Below, piece by piece: positions 49,156 through 61,151 of a DNA stretch of 64,000 nucleotides. Origin of the DNA: Poindextera sp963719975 (GTDB taxonomy: Bacteria; Pseudomonadota; Alphaproteobacteria; Caulobacterales; Caulobacteraceae); assembly GCA_963719975.1 (NCBI GenBank), contig CAVRED010000007.1, forward strand, positions 1,028,065 to 1,092,064, read 5' to 3'. A program made the position numbers and the translations under genes. Positions within the stretch are counted from its first letter, which is position 1. Each line of letters starts with the position of its first letter. The notes under the pieces are model-generated. The model had not been told where the DNA came from. It saw only the letters and a program-made list of their open reading frames with translations, and made no database searches.

Positions 49156-49256
49156 CTATGCCCCTTGGTTTCCTCCCGAGCGCGTGGTTAGCGCCCGCTC
49201 CGAGGGACAGTCGTAACGCCGTCGTTACCCGCCCCGCAAGCGAGACACTGAAGGAA

Positions 49257-50202
49257 TCAGGGCCGGGCGCCCATGGGGTTGATGGGCTGCGCCTCCTCCT
49301 CGCTGCGGTTGACGCCCCAGAGCAGGATCACCGGCAGCGCGACGTAGATCGAAGAGTAGGTGCCGACGACGATGCCGAACACCATGGCGAACACGACCGG
49401 GAAGATGGTCGGCCCGCCGAGGAAGAGCATGCCGGAGAGCGCCAAGCAGCGCGGTCGAGCCGGTGATCAGCGTCCGAGACAACCGCTCGTTCTCAGACAG
49501 GTTGATGATGTCGGCGAGCGGCATCGTGCGGTGCTTCTTCAGGTTCTCGCGCAACCGGTCGAACGAGATGACCTTCTCGTTCATCGAATAGCCGATCACC
49601 GTCAGCAACGCGGCGATCGAGGGCATGGAGAACTCGATGTGCAGGACCGACAGCGCGCCCATGGTCAGGACGATGTCGTGGGCCAGCGCGATCACGGCGC
49701 CCAGGCCGAACTGCAGCTGGAAGCGGAACCAGATGTAGAGCAGCATCAGCGCGATGGCGCTGCCGAGCGCGAGCAGGCCGCCCTGGAACAGTTCACCCGA
49801 CACCTTGGCGCCGAACACCTCTTCGTCGGTGACCTTGGTTCCCGGGAACGACTTCTGGATCTGCGCCTCGACGGTGGCGACGGCGTTGGCGGGGTTCACG
49901 CCCGGCGCGGGCTCGAAGCGGAGCACCGCCGCATTCGGGCCACCGAAGCTCGACACCTGCGGGTCCTTCGCGCCCATCTGGGCAAGCGCCACGCGCAACT
50001 GGCCGAGCGGCGCCGGGCCCGGCGTCTGGATCGCGATCTGGGTCCCACCGCGGAAGTCGGTGCCAAAATTCAACCCGATCACCGCGAAGGAGACGATCGA
50101 CGCGAGAACGCAAAGGGCCGAAAGCACCGCCGCGTAGGGCGCAAAGCTGACGAACCGGAAATGGGTCTCTTTGGGCAGGTTGCGGATCAGCGGCCAATGC
50201 AT
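49257..50202 (-). CDS. secF: Protein translocase subunit SecF, one apparent frameshift
   Basis: About 315 residues. The SecF periplasmic domain (LNFGTDFRGGTQIAIQTPGP) and the conserved membrane segments (AVIALAHDIVLTMGALSVLH, IAALLTVIGYSMNEKVISFD, RLRENLKKHR, LSRTLITGSTALL) are clear. A shift near 49445 separates the last two helices (LFLGGPTIFPVVFAMVFGIV, VGTYSSIYVALPVILLW). SecDF uses the proton gradient to pull proteins out of SecYEG. ATG 50202 is 14 bp after the secD stop. Confidence 0.96.
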
Positions 50203-50216
50203 CGGCGGTTCGGCTC

Positions 50217-51815
50217 CTAGATCGGCAGCTGCTTCGTCCGGCTGGATCGATACCAGAGCACGACCAGCAGACGGGTGATGAAGAGCGCGGTGAAGACCGA
50301 GGTCACGACCCCGATCGACAGCGTCCAGGCGAAGCCGCGCACCGGACCCGCCCCAAAGCGGAACAGGATCAGCGCCGCGATCAACGTCGTGATATTGGCG
50401 TCGAGAATGGAGACGCGTGCGCGGCTGAAGCCGGTGTCGATGGCGAGCGCCGGTTTTCGGGCCGCCCGCTCCTCGTCGCGTATTCGCTCGTAGATCAGGA
50501 CGTTGGCGTCCACCGCCATGGCGATGGTCAGGATCAGACCGGCGATCCCCGGCAGCGTCAGCGCCGCCCCGCCCGTGGTCATGGCGGCCAGCACCATCAG
50601 CATGTTGATGATCAGCCCGACGACCGCGATGCCGCCGAAAACGCCTCCGTACGCGAGCGCCATGAAGGCGCCGACCAGGCAGAGCGCGATGACGCCGGCA
50701 AGCTCGCCGGCGCGCACGGAGTCGGCGCCCAGCTCGGCCCCCACGGTGCGCTGTTCGATCGGGATCAGCGGCGCGGCCAGCGCCCCGGAGCGCAGCAGCA
50801 GCGCGATGTTGCTCGCCTCCTCGACCGTGAAGGCTCCGGTGATCTCACCCTGGCTCGACATGGCGCCCTGGATGACCGGCGCGGAGATGACCTTGTTGTC
50901 GAGCACGATGGCGAAGCGGTTGCCGATGTTCTGGGCGGTGAACTCGCCCACGCGCTGTCCGCCCTGGTTGTTGAAGCGCAGCGTGATGTCCGGCCGGCCA
51001 TTCTGGTCGTAGCCCTGGCTGGCGTTGGTCAGCATCTGGCCGGTGGCGAACGACAGCCGCTTGACGACAAGCGGCTGCGGCGGCCGGCCTGGGATGCTCG
51101 TGTCCATGATCACTTCGTCGTCCGGCGGAACCTGGCCCGAGACGACCTCATTCATGGGCACGCTGGTGTCGACCGCCTGGAAGGTCAGCTGGGCGGTCTT
51201 GCCGATCACGGACTTCAGCTTCTCCGGGTCGCTCTCGCCTGGCGCCTCGACCACGATCCGGTCGGTTCCCTGCCGCTCGATGACCGGCTCCTTGGTGCCC
51301 AGCTGGTCGATGCGGCGGCGGACGATCTCGATGTCCTGGTCGATCGCGTGCGCGGTCTCGGCGGTCATCGCCTGGTCGGTGATGCCGACCTGGATGACCT
51401 GGTTGCCGCCGAGATTGAACGTGAGCTCGCGGATCGCCGAGCCCGGGACGGGCTGGTTGATCTTCTGCAGCGCCTGCATGGCGTTCTGCACCTGGGCGGG
51501 ATCGGTGACGCGGGCCGTCACCACGCCGCCCGTGACGCCGAGGTCGGTGAACTCGATATTCTGGTCGCGCAGCGCGCGGCGGACGTCATCGACCAGGTTG
51601 TTCAGCCGCAGGGCCTTCAGAGCGCCCTGGTCGATCTCGAGCTGCAGGTAGGACCCGCCTTGCAGGTCGAGGCCGAGGTTGACGCGCTGGCTCGGCATCC
51701 AGGACGGAAACCTGGCCAAGACGTCGTTCGGCAGGAAGTTCGGAAGACTGTAGACGAGGCCGAAGATGGCCGCGGCCAGGCAGAGGAGGGTCCGCCAGCG
51801 GGGAAGCTCGAGCAT
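50217..51815 (-). CDS. secD: Protein translocase subunit SecD
   Basis: A 532-residue intact protein. The first helix (LLCLAAAIFGLVYSLPNFLP), QRVNLGLDLQGGSYLQLEID, the P1 head region and the carboxy-terminal membrane motifs (IVDANVLIYERIRDE-like segment AVDANVLIYERIRDEERAAR; SILDANITTLIAALILFRFG) are canonical. The TM4 Asp of the DANV motif is the likely proton-relay residue. ATG 51815; eight bases follow the yajC stop. It forms SecDF-YajC with its neighbours at the inner membrane. Confidence 0.97.
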   Translation of the reverse strand: MLELPRWRTLLCLAAAIFGLVYSLPNFLPNDVLARFPSWMPSQRVNLGLDLQGGSYLQLEIDQGALKALRLNNLVDDVRRALRDQNIEFTDLGVTGGVVTARVTDPAQVQNAMQALQKINQPVPGSAIRELTFNLGGNQVIQVGITDQAMTAETAHAIDQDIEIVRRRIDQLGTKEPVIERQGTDRIVVEAPGESDPEKLKSVIGKTAQLTFQAVDTSVPMNEVVSGQVPPDDEVIMDTSIPGRPPQPLVVKRLSFATGQMLTNASQGYDQNGRPDITLRFNNQGGQRVGEFTAQNIGNRFAIVLDNKVISAPVIQGAMSSQGEITGAFTVEEASNIALLLRSGALAAPLIPIEQRTVGAELGADSVRAGELAGVIALCLVGAFMALAYGGVFGGIAVVGLIINMLMVLAAMTTGGAALTLPGIAGLILTIAMAVDANVLIYERIRDEERAARKPALAIDTGFSRARVSILDANITTLIAALILFRFGAGPVRGFAWTLSIGVVTSVFTALFITRLLVVLWYRSSRTKQLPI

Positions 51816-51822
51816 CGCGGTC

Positions 51823-52194
51823 TTAGGACTTCGACCGTGACCGGGGCGAGTCGTTGGCCGGCGCAGGTTCGCCGCGCGTGCGCACCTGGGAGATCATGTC
51901 CTTGACGACCTTGACGGTGACCCCCTGGGCGATCTCGACGCCGACCTCCGCCTCCTCGACGCGCACGATCTTGCCGATCATGCCGCTCGACAGCACCACC
52001 GTATCGCCGCGCTTCACCGCCGAGATCGTGTTGCGGTGCTCGCGGGCGCGCTGTTGCTGTGGCCGGATCAGCAGGAAGTAGCCGAGCACCAGGATGAGCA
52101 GCAGTGGCGAGTAGCTGACGAGCGCGCCCATGATGCCGCCGTCGTTGGCGGCCGCCGCAGTGGCCGTCTGCGCGTAGGCTGGGGTCGCGAACAT
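51823..52194 (-). CDS. yajC: Preprotein translocase accessory subunit YajC
   Basis: A 123-residue protein: a single membrane anchor (LVSYSPLLLILVLGYFLLIR), then PQQQRAREHRNTISAVKRGD and TVVLSSGMIGKIVRVEEAEV, the YajC signature, and a charged C-terminal tail. It partners with SecDF. ATG 52194 (MFATPAYAQ) was preferred over an in-frame start 84 nt upstream because it matches typical alphaproteobacterial YajC N-termini. First gene of yajC-secD-secF; divergent from the DUF815 ATPase with about 110 bp between. Confidence 0.95.
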   Translation of the reverse strand: MFATPAYAQTATAAAANDGGIMGALVSYSPLLLILVLGYFLLIRPQQQRAREHRNTISAVKRGDTVVLSSGMIGKIVRVEEAEVGVEIAQGVTVKVVKDMISQVRTRGEPAPANDSPRSRSKS

Positions 52195-52307
52195 CTGATC
52201 TCCAAAGCTTGCGCGGCGCTGCAGAACGCGCCCGCGGAAAAGTCGGCGGAAGCTAGTGGCTGGGCCGGTCTTTTGCAATGCGGCGGCTGGGCCGATAGGA
52301 AGCCGGC

Positions 52308-53147
52308 ATGGCTGAGGAAACCGATCCGTTGCTGGCCCGCATCGCCCGCGCGCTCGAGCGCCTGGCGCCGGCCGATCGGACCCCGCCCGACTTCGCCGAC
52401 GCGCGCCTGTTCCGCTACGACTCGCGCGAGCGCACCTTCATCGCGGCGCCCGACTACGCCCTGCCGGTGGACCTTCTTATCGGCGTCGACCGGCAAAAGG
52501 CGCGGTTTTCCGAGAACCTGTCGCGCTTCGCCCGCGGCCTGCCATCGAACCATGTGCTGCTCTGGGGCTCGCGTGGGGCTGGCAAGAGCTCGCTGGCCAA
52601 GGCCGCCTTTATGGCCGCGGGCGCCGAGCACGCCAGCCTGCGCATGGTCGAGCTCGATCGTGACGAGGTCGAGGCGCTGCCTGAACTGTTCGAGCGCCTT
52701 CGCGGCTTTGGCGAGCGGTTTGTGGTGCTGTGCGACGACCTCTCGTTCGAGGAGGGGGCGGCCGCGGCCAAGTCGCTGAAGTCGGCGCTGGAGGGCGGCG
52801 TCGCCGGACCGCCCGAGAATGCGCTTTTCGTCGCGACCTCGAACCGCCGGCACCTGATGCCCCGCGACCACGTCGAGAGCCGCGGCCTGGTGGCCGCGAC
52901 AGAGGACGCCGAGGAGGAGGTCTCCGTCTCAGACCGCTTCGGGCTCTGGATCGGGTTTCCGCCCATGGACCAGGGCGCCTACTTCGCCGCGGTGCGCGCC
53001 TATGCCGAGCGGTTCGACCTCTGCGTCGACGACCTGGAGGCCCGTGCGCTTGTCTGGTCCCAGCTCCGCGGCGCGCGCTCGGGCCGTGTCGCCTGGCAGT
53101 TCATCCGCGACCTCGCCGGCGAACTCGGCAAGCCCCTCCCCCTCTGA
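52308..53147 (+). CDS. DUF815 AAA-type ATPase
   Basis: A 279-residue ATPase. LLIGVDRQKARFSENLSRFA, VLLWGSRGAGKSSLAKAAFM (Walker A), RFVVLCDDLSFEEGAAAAKS (Walker B), ALFVATSNRRHLMPRDHVES and DRFGLWIGFPPMDQGAYFAA follow the DUF815 pattern exactly. The role is unknown; the family is found next to yajC-secDF in many alphaproteobacteria. ATG 52308. Intact. Followed by an inverted repeat region and the tuf terminator on the other strand. Confidence 0.9.
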   Translation: MAEETDPLLARIARALERLAPADRTPPDFADARLFRYDSRERTFIAAPDYALPVDLLIGVDRQKARFSENLSRFARGLPSNHVLLWGSRGAGKSSLAKAAFMAAGAEHASLRMVELDRDEVEALPELFERLRGFGERFVVLCDDLSFEEGAAAAKSLKSALEGGVAGPPENALFVATSNRRHLMPRDHVESRGLVAATEDAEEEVSVSDRFGLWIGFPPMDQGAYFAAVRAYAERFDLCVDDLEARALVWSQLRGARSGRVAWQFIRDLAGELGKPLPL

Positions 53148-53168
53148 AAGCGGCGAAGCCGCAAGATG

Positions 53169-53265
53169 GACCGCCAAGGCCGCCAAGTTCGCCAAGGGGT
53201 CTGAGAGGACGCGCGGCGCGGCGGCCAGTCACGGCTTCTTGGCGTCCTTGGCGACCTTGGCGGTC
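53169..53265. repeat. Imperfect inverted repeat of 28-bp arms (CCGCCAAGG-type)
   Basis: The arm at 53169-53197 (GACCGCCAAGG...) and the arm at 53238-53265 are complementary at 25 of 28 positions, about 41 bp apart. Each arm is made of repeating CGCCAAG units. It could form a long stem in RNA from either strand. It lies in a gene-free stretch between the DUF815 and tuf stops and may act as a bidirectional terminator or a mobile repeat. Confidence 0.6.
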
Positions 53266-53270
53266 AAATA

Positions 53271-53304
53271 CGAAAGAGCCGCCGGGCGCGGGGCCCGACG
53301 GCTC
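53271..53304 (-). terminator. Intrinsic terminator of the str operon (after tuf)
   Basis: On the minus strand, GAGCCGTCGGGC pairs with GCCCGGCGGCTC (12 bp, one G-T pair) around CCCGC, followed by TTTCG. It starts 28 bp after the tuf stop. Confidence 0.75.
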
Positions 53305-53331
53305 GAAGTCGTGCGGCGCTGAGGCTGGTCG

Positions 53332-54522
<1,191 letters not shown>

Positions 54523-54590
54523 GTCTAGCGGGCTCTCTTGTGTCTTGGTGAGTTGTCGTTGTGAGGGTTGAGTGGCGTCTTCGAGGCGTC

Positions 54591-56670
<2,080 letters not shown>

Positions 56671-56783
56671 GGGTGGACGACTCTGGGGGCGGACGGATGG
56701 GTTGCGCCGCGGCGCGGGCGGTTTAGCTCAAACCGCCCGACCACGGAAGGCGTGGGGTTGTCGGGAGACGCTTAGATAGGCGG

Positions 56784-57257
56784 CTACCAGCGGTAATGCG
56801 AGAAGGCGCGGTTGGCTTCGGCCATCTTGTGGGTGTCTTCGCGCTTCTTGACCGCGGTCCCGCGGTTGTTTGACGCGTCGAGCAGCTCGCCAGCCAGCTT
56901 CTCGGTCATGTTGTTCTCGCCGCGCTTGCGGGCGGCGGCGACCAGCCAACGGATGGCGAGCGCCCGCCTGCGCTCGACGCGCACTTCGACGGGCACCTGG
57001 TATGTGGCGCCGCCGACCCGGCGTGAGCGCACCTCGACCGCCGGCGCGACATTGTCGAGCGCCGAATGGAAGGTCTCAAGCGGTCCCTGGTCGCGGCGGC
57101 GCGTCTCCAGAAGGTCGAACGCGCCATAGACGATCGACTCGGCGACGGCCTTCTTCCCCTCGTGCATCACGTAGTTCATGAACTTGGTGACGACGAGGTC
57201 GTTGAACTTCGGATCGGGCAGGACCTGGCGGACTTCGGCGCGGCGGCGGCGGGACAT
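56784..57257 (-). CDS. rpsG: 30S ribosomal protein S7
   Basis: A 157-residue protein: MSRRRRAEVRQVLPDPKFND, ESIVYGAFDLLETRRRDQGP, VEVRSRRVGGATYQVPVEVR, and the C-terminal MAEANRAFSHYRW of S7. It nucleates the 30S head and may repress the operon. ATG 57257 lies 15 bp after the rpsL stop. Intact. Confidence 0.98.
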   Translation of the reverse strand: MSRRRRAEVRQVLPDPKFNDLVVTKFMNYVMHEGKKAVAESIVYGAFDLLETRRRDQGPLETFHSALDNVAPAVEVRSRRVGGATYQVPVEVRVERRRALAIRWLVAAARKRGENNMTEKLAGELLDASNNRGTAVKKREDTHKMAEANRAFSHYRW

Positions 57258-57272
57258 CTTGCTTCTTCTTCC

Positions 57273-57644
57273 TTACTTCGGACGTTTGGCGCCGTAGAGC
57301 GAGCGCCGCTGCCTGCGGTCCTTGACCCCTTGGGTGTCGAGCACGCCGCGCAGGATGTGGTAGCGGACGCCAGGAAGGTCCTTCACGCGCCCGCCGCGGA
57401 TCAGCACCACCGAGTGCTCCTGCAGGTTATGCCCCTCGCCGGGGATGTAACACACCGCTTCCATGCCCGTGGTCAGGCGCACCTTGGCGACCTTGCGGAG
57501 CGCCGAGTTCGGCTTCTTCGGGGTGATCGTATAGACCCGGGTGCAGACGCCGCGGCGCTGCGGCGAGCCCTTCAGGGCCGGCACCTTGTTGCGCGAAGGC
57601 TTCGGCCGGCGCGGCTTGCGGATCAGCTGGTTGATCGTCGGCAT
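57273..57644 (-). CDS. rpsL: 30S ribosomal protein S12
   Basis: A 123-residue decoding-site protein: MPTINQLIRKPRRPKPSRNK, CTRVYTITPKKPNSALRKVA and GEGHNLQEHSVVLIRGGRVK. The streptomycin-sensitive wild-type lysines (TPKKPNS and the second in VLIRGGRVKDLPG) are kept. ATG 57644. First gene of the str operon with a promoter about 180 bp upstream. Intact. Confidence 0.98.
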   Translation of the reverse strand: MPTINQLIRKPRRPKPSRNKVPALKGSPQRRGVCTRVYTITPKKPNSALRKVAKVRLTTGMEAVCYIPGEGHNLQEHSVVLIRGGRVKDLPGVRYHILRGVLDTQGVKDRRQRRSLYGAKRPK

Positions 57645-57820
57645 TCAGGTCTTTCGTTTACTTCCAAATGGCGTTCGGGCTCTCTCGAGAGCGGCGTCCG
57701 ATAAACACGAAACGGCGCCGGGCGCATCATCTGCGATCCGGCGCGTCTCAAGTCCTCGCAAACGGGGACTTCCGGTCCATCGGAACAGGGGACGAGTCCC
57801 CGGCCCTCGAAAGAGCGCGG

Positions 57821-57849
57821 AACCTAGTGAAAACAAGCCGAAAGGTCAA
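57821..57849 (-). promoter_or_regulatory. Sigma-70-type promoter of the str operon
   Basis: On the minus strand, TTGACC (57849-57844), 17 bp, then TAGGTT (57826-57821). This is a close match to the housekeeping consensus with ideal spacing. The leader of about 170 nt contains GGGGAC-TC-GTCCCC and AAGTCC...GGACTT hairpins. The rest of the 57645-58011 gene-free interval shows nothing else. Confidence 0.65.
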
Positions 57850-58011
57850 AGGGAAATGGCGGGAGGGGCGCCGCCCAGCGCTGACCGTGTCCGCCGTCTC
57901 GACGCAGCCCAGCGGGGCGCCGCGCCCGTGGCCCGAAGTTCACGCCACGTTTACGCCGGCCGCCGATGATTGAGGTTCGCAGGCTCCCCTTGGTTGGACG
58001 GCCGGGAGGTC

Positions 58012-58146
58012 ATGATGGCGTGGCTGATCTATCCGCTGTTCGCGGCCATCGTGCTCTACGGCGCGGTCGGCCTGGTCTGCATCTCGAGCCTGGTCGGCTT
58101 TGGCGGCCGCCGCCACTGGGGGCCGCGCGGCTCGCCGCGCCCATAA
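58012..58146 (+). CDS. 44-residue membrane protein
   Basis: MMAWLIYPLFAAIVLYGAVG, LVCISSLVGFGGRRHWGPRG, SPRP, then TAA. GGGAGG lies five bases before the ATG pair at 58012/58015, which makes it credible. One hydrophobic helix and a basic tail. Eight bases separate it from the acyltransferase start, so they are probably co-transcribed. No family recognised. Confidence 0.6.
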   Translation: MMAWLIYPLFAAIVLYGAVGLVCISSLVGFGGRRHWGPRGSPRP

Positions 58147-58153
58147 GGCGACC

Positions 58154-59230
58154 ATGCCGGGGGCCGCGACGCCCGAACGCGCCGGTGGGAATAGCCGGAT
58201 TGCGCTGCTCGACGGGTTGCGCGGGCTTTGCGCGCTGCTCATCGTCTTCTTCCATTTCCACATGGTGGGCGACGGGCTCCACAGCCACGCTTACCTGGCG
58301 GTCGACGTCTACTTCCTGCTTTCGGGCTTCGTGGTCGCGAGCGCTTACGAGGCGCGGCTGAAGAGCGGCGCCGGAGTCGGATGGTTCTTCGGCGTGCGGA
58401 TGGCGCGGCTCTATCCGCTGTATGTGTTCGGCCTCGTCCTCGGCGCGCTGGTGGCGCTGCCGTTCCAACCGGCGCAGGCCGTCGGCGCCGCCTTCGCGCG
58501 CGGCCTGTTTTTCCTGCCCGGGCAGCTGCCGGGCAGCTGGGCGCTCTACGCGTTGAACCCGGTCTTCTGGTCGCTCGGGGCGGAGCTGGTGATCAACCTG
58601 GCTTATGGCGCCGGCGGGTTCCGCCTGCCGTCACGGGCGCTCGCCGCGATCTGCGTTCCTTGTGCGCTCGGCCTTTTTGTCGTCGCGGCGGTGCAGGGCG
58701 GCTGCAACTTCGGCGCCGGCGCGAGCGTGCTCGATCTGGCGACCGCGGGCCTGCGGGCCGGATTCGCCTTCCCGTTCGGCGTTCTCGTCTATCGGTCGGC
58801 GGGCGAGATCAAGCTGAGGGTCGAGGCGATCTCCCCGGCCATCCTCATCTCAGCGGTCATCATCTTGCTGACCTCGCCGTTGCGGGCGCCGGCCTATGAC
58901 CCGACGGTGATCACGCTCGCGCTCCCCCTCCTCTTCGTCGCCATCGTAGCCGCGCCCGCCGTGCCGGCCACTGCGGAGCGCGCGTGCGACCTGCTCGGCC
59001 GGCTCTCCTACCCCCTCTACGTCTGTCATTATCCGCTGAACGACGCCTACTTCCAGCACGAAGCGGGGCGCGCCGCGCTCTACCTCGGCGCGGCGGCGCA
59101 CCCGCTCGCCATCGTGGCGATCTCGGCCTTGGCGCTCGCGCTCGCCTGGTTCGCGCATAAGACGGTCGAGCCCGGAGGCAAGCTGCTGATCGGTCGCGTT
59201 CTGCCGCGGCTCGCGGCGCTGTGTCCGTAA
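58154..59230 (+). CDS. Acyltransferase family 3 (OafA/NodX-like)
   Basis: A 358-residue polytopic protein. RIALLDGLRGLCALLIVFFH (Asp and Arg of the LDGLRG motif), YLAVDVYFLLSGFVVASAYE, then FGVRMARLYPLYVFGLVLG are the hallmarks of acyltransferase-3 enzymes, which O-acylate extracytoplasmic glycans. Ten or so hydrophobic helices follow; LSYPLYVCHYPLNDAYF near the end is typical. ATG 58154 was preferred to an upstream in-frame ATG. First enzyme of an envelope-glycan cluster. Intact. Confidence 0.9.
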   Translation: MPGAATPERAGGNSRIALLDGLRGLCALLIVFFHFHMVGDGLHSHAYLAVDVYFLLSGFVVASAYEARLKSGAGVGWFFGVRMARLYPLYVFGLVLGALVALPFQPAQAVGAAFARGLFFLPGQLPGSWALYALNPVFWSLGAELVINLAYGAGGFRLPSRALAAICVPCALGLFVVAAVQGGCNFGAGASVLDLATAGLRAGFAFPFGVLVYRSAGEIKLRVEAISPAILISAVIILLTSPLRAPAYDPTVITLALPLLFVAIVAAPAVPATAERACDLLGRLSYPLYVCHYPLNDAYFQHEAGRAALYLGAAAHPLAIVAISALALALAWFAHKTVEPGGKLLIGRVLPRLAALCP

Positions 59231-59298
59231 GGCGTTGCGCGCACCAACCGCCCGCAAGTCGCCGCCCAGAACGAACCTGATCGTGCAAGGCTCCTGAA

Positions 59299-60450
59299 AT
59301 GGCTTGTTTAGTAGCCCCCGCCAAACCCCGCTATAAGGCCCGTGACGGCCGAGCGGCGCCCTTTGCCGCCGGCGAGAGGCGTGGAGCGCGGGGTTTGGCG
59401 GGCCAGGAGAAGCGCAAGGACGAGGCGACGTTCCGCGGCGGAGCGAGCCTGACGCTCGCGGCCGTCGAGCCTCAGCGGCCGGCGACCGGCCCCGTGCGCG
59501 GTCCGGCGCTTTCCATCGTCGCCCCCTGCTACAACGAGGCCGCCACGCTCCCCGCCTTCTGCCAGCGCATGTTGGCCGCGGCCAAGGCCCAGTGCGGCGA
59601 CGACTTCGAGCTCATCCTCGTCAACGACGGCTCGCGTGACGCAACCTGGGCGCTGATTGACGCGACGGCGCGTGCGAGCGCCGGTGTGGTCGGCGTCAAC
59701 CTGGCGCGCAACCATGGCCACCAACTCGCGGTTACGGCCGGTCTCGGCCTGGCGCGCGGCGAGCGGGTGATGATCATCGATGCGGACCTGCAGGACCCGC
59801 CCGAGCTCCTCGGCGAGATGATGCGGCGGATGGATGCCGGCTACGATGTCGTCTATGGGCGGCGGCGGTCGCGGCCGAAGGAGAGCCGCTTCAAGCTCGC
59901 CACCGCCGGCCTGTTCTACCGGACGCTCAGCGCCATCGCCGATGTCGACATCCCCCGCGACACCGGCGACTTCCGGCTGATGTCGCGGCGGATCGTCGAG
60001 CGATTGAACGCCATGCCCGAGCAAGACCGCTTCCTGCGCGGCATGGTCGCCTGGCTCGGGGGCCGGCAGAGCGAGCTGCTTTACGACCGCGACGCGCGCC
60101 ACGCCGGCGCGACGGGCTACACGCTGGCCAAGATGATGCGGCTGGCGGTCGACGGCCTGACCAGCTTCTCGACCGCCCCGCTGCGGCTGGCGGGGTTCAT
60201 GAGCGCGCTTGGCGTTGCGGTGGCCTTTGCGCTCGCCACCTATGCCGTCGTCGGCTTCTTCCTTGGCCGCGCTGCGCCCGGTTGGACGAGCCTGGCGCTG
60301 ATCGTGGTCTTCTTCTCCACAGCCCAGCTTATCTGCCTCACCATCTTCGGCGAGTACCTTGGGCGGGTCTACATGCAGGGCAAGCATCGGCCGCTCTATC
60401 TGGTGGACGAGATCGTCACCCATGACGCCGACCCCGAAGCGAGGGCCTGA
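59299..60450 (+). CDS. Glycosyltransferase family 2 (DPM1/ArnC/GtrB-like)
   Basis: Up to 383 residues. ALSIVAPCYNEAATLPAFCQ, LILVNDGSRDATWALIDATA, GERVMIIDADLQDPPELLGE (DXD in DADLQDPPE) and DVDIPRDTGDFRLMSRRIVE identify a polyisoprenyl-phosphate sugar transferase. Two C-terminal helices (FMSALGVAVAFALATYAVVG, LALIVVFFSTAQLICLTIFG) anchor it in the inner membrane. The N-terminal 70 residues are basic and unconserved, so the true start may be later than ATG 59299. It probably charges a lipid carrier used by the GT39-like enzyme at 61559. Intact. Confidence 0.9.
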   Translation: MACLVAPAKPRYKARDGRAAPFAAGERRGARGLAGQEKRKDEATFRGGASLTLAAVEPQRPATGPVRGPALSIVAPCYNEAATLPAFCQRMLAAAKAQCGDDFELILVNDGSRDATWALIDATARASAGVVGVNLARNHGHQLAVTAGLGLARGERVMIIDADLQDPPELLGEMMRRMDAGYDVVYGRRRSRPKESRFKLATAGLFYRTLSAIADVDIPRDTGDFRLMSRRIVERLNAMPEQDRFLRGMVAWLGGRQSELLYDRDARHAGATGYTLAKMMRLAVDGLTSFSTAPLRLAGFMSALGVAVAFALATYAVVGFFLGRAAPGWTSLALIVVFFSTAQLICLTIFGEYLGRVYMQGKHRPLYLVDEIVTHDADPEARA

Positions 60451-60455
60451 GGAAG

Positions 60456-61151
60456 ATGGATGTCGCTGAATTCGATCGCTTCGCCGACGAGTACCTGACG
60501 ATCCACGCCAAGAACCTCGTGATCACCGGCGAGGGGCCCGACTACTTCGCCCGCTACAAGGTCGACGAGGTCAAAAGGGTCTGGCGCGCTCGCGGCTTGC
60601 CGGATCCGGGCGCCATTCTCGACTTCGGCTCCGGGATCGGGGGCGCGCTGCCGCATCTCCGCACGGCGTTCCCAGCCGCTGAGATCATCGCGACGGACGT
60701 CTCCACCCGCAGCCTCGAGATTGCTGAGCACCGGCATCCGGGCGTCGCACGCTTCGTTCGCTACGAAGGGTCCGGCCCGCCGGCGCCGGACGCGAGCGTC
60801 GACCTCGCCTATTCGGCCTGCGTCTTCCACCACATCGACGAGCGCGAACACCTCGACCTGTTCCGCAGTCTGCGCCGGACGCTGAAGCCAGGGGGGGCGC
60901 TGGTCGTCTACGAGCACAACCCGATCAACCCGGTCACCCGCTACATCGTTGCGACCTGCCCCTTTGACGAGAACGCGGTCCTGATCCCGGCCGGGAGGCT
61001 CCGCCGGCGCCTGCTGGATGCCGGATTCAGCAAGATCGAGATCGCTTACCTGGGCTTCTTCCCCGCCGCCCTTTCCGCCCTTCGCCCGCTCGATCCCCTG
61101 TTGAGGCGCGTGCCGATCGGCGCCCAGTACTATGCGCTGGCGCATGCGTGA
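60456..61151 (+). CDS. Class I SAM-dependent methyltransferase
   Basis: A 231-residue methyltransferase. The SAM-binding motif is ILDFGSGIGGALPHLRTAFP with the acidic residue in IIATDVSTRSLEIAEHRHP; motif IV is DLAYSACVFHHIDEREHLDL, and the FRSLRRTLKPGGALVVYEHN loop follows. The substrate is unknown; place suggests a glycan or lipid precursor. ATG 60456, five bases after the GT2 stop. Its stop overlaps the GtrA start. Intact. Confidence 0.88.
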   Translation: MDVAEFDRFADEYLTIHAKNLVITGEGPDYFARYKVDEVKRVWRARGLPDPGAILDFGSGIGGALPHLRTAFPAAEIIATDVSTRSLEIAEHRHPGVARFVRYEGSGPPAPDASVDLAYSACVFHHIDEREHLDLFRSLRRTLKPGGALVVYEHNPINPVTRYIVATCPFDENAVLIPAGRLRRRLLDAGFSKIEIAYLGFFPAALSALRPLDPLLRRVPIGAQYYALAHA

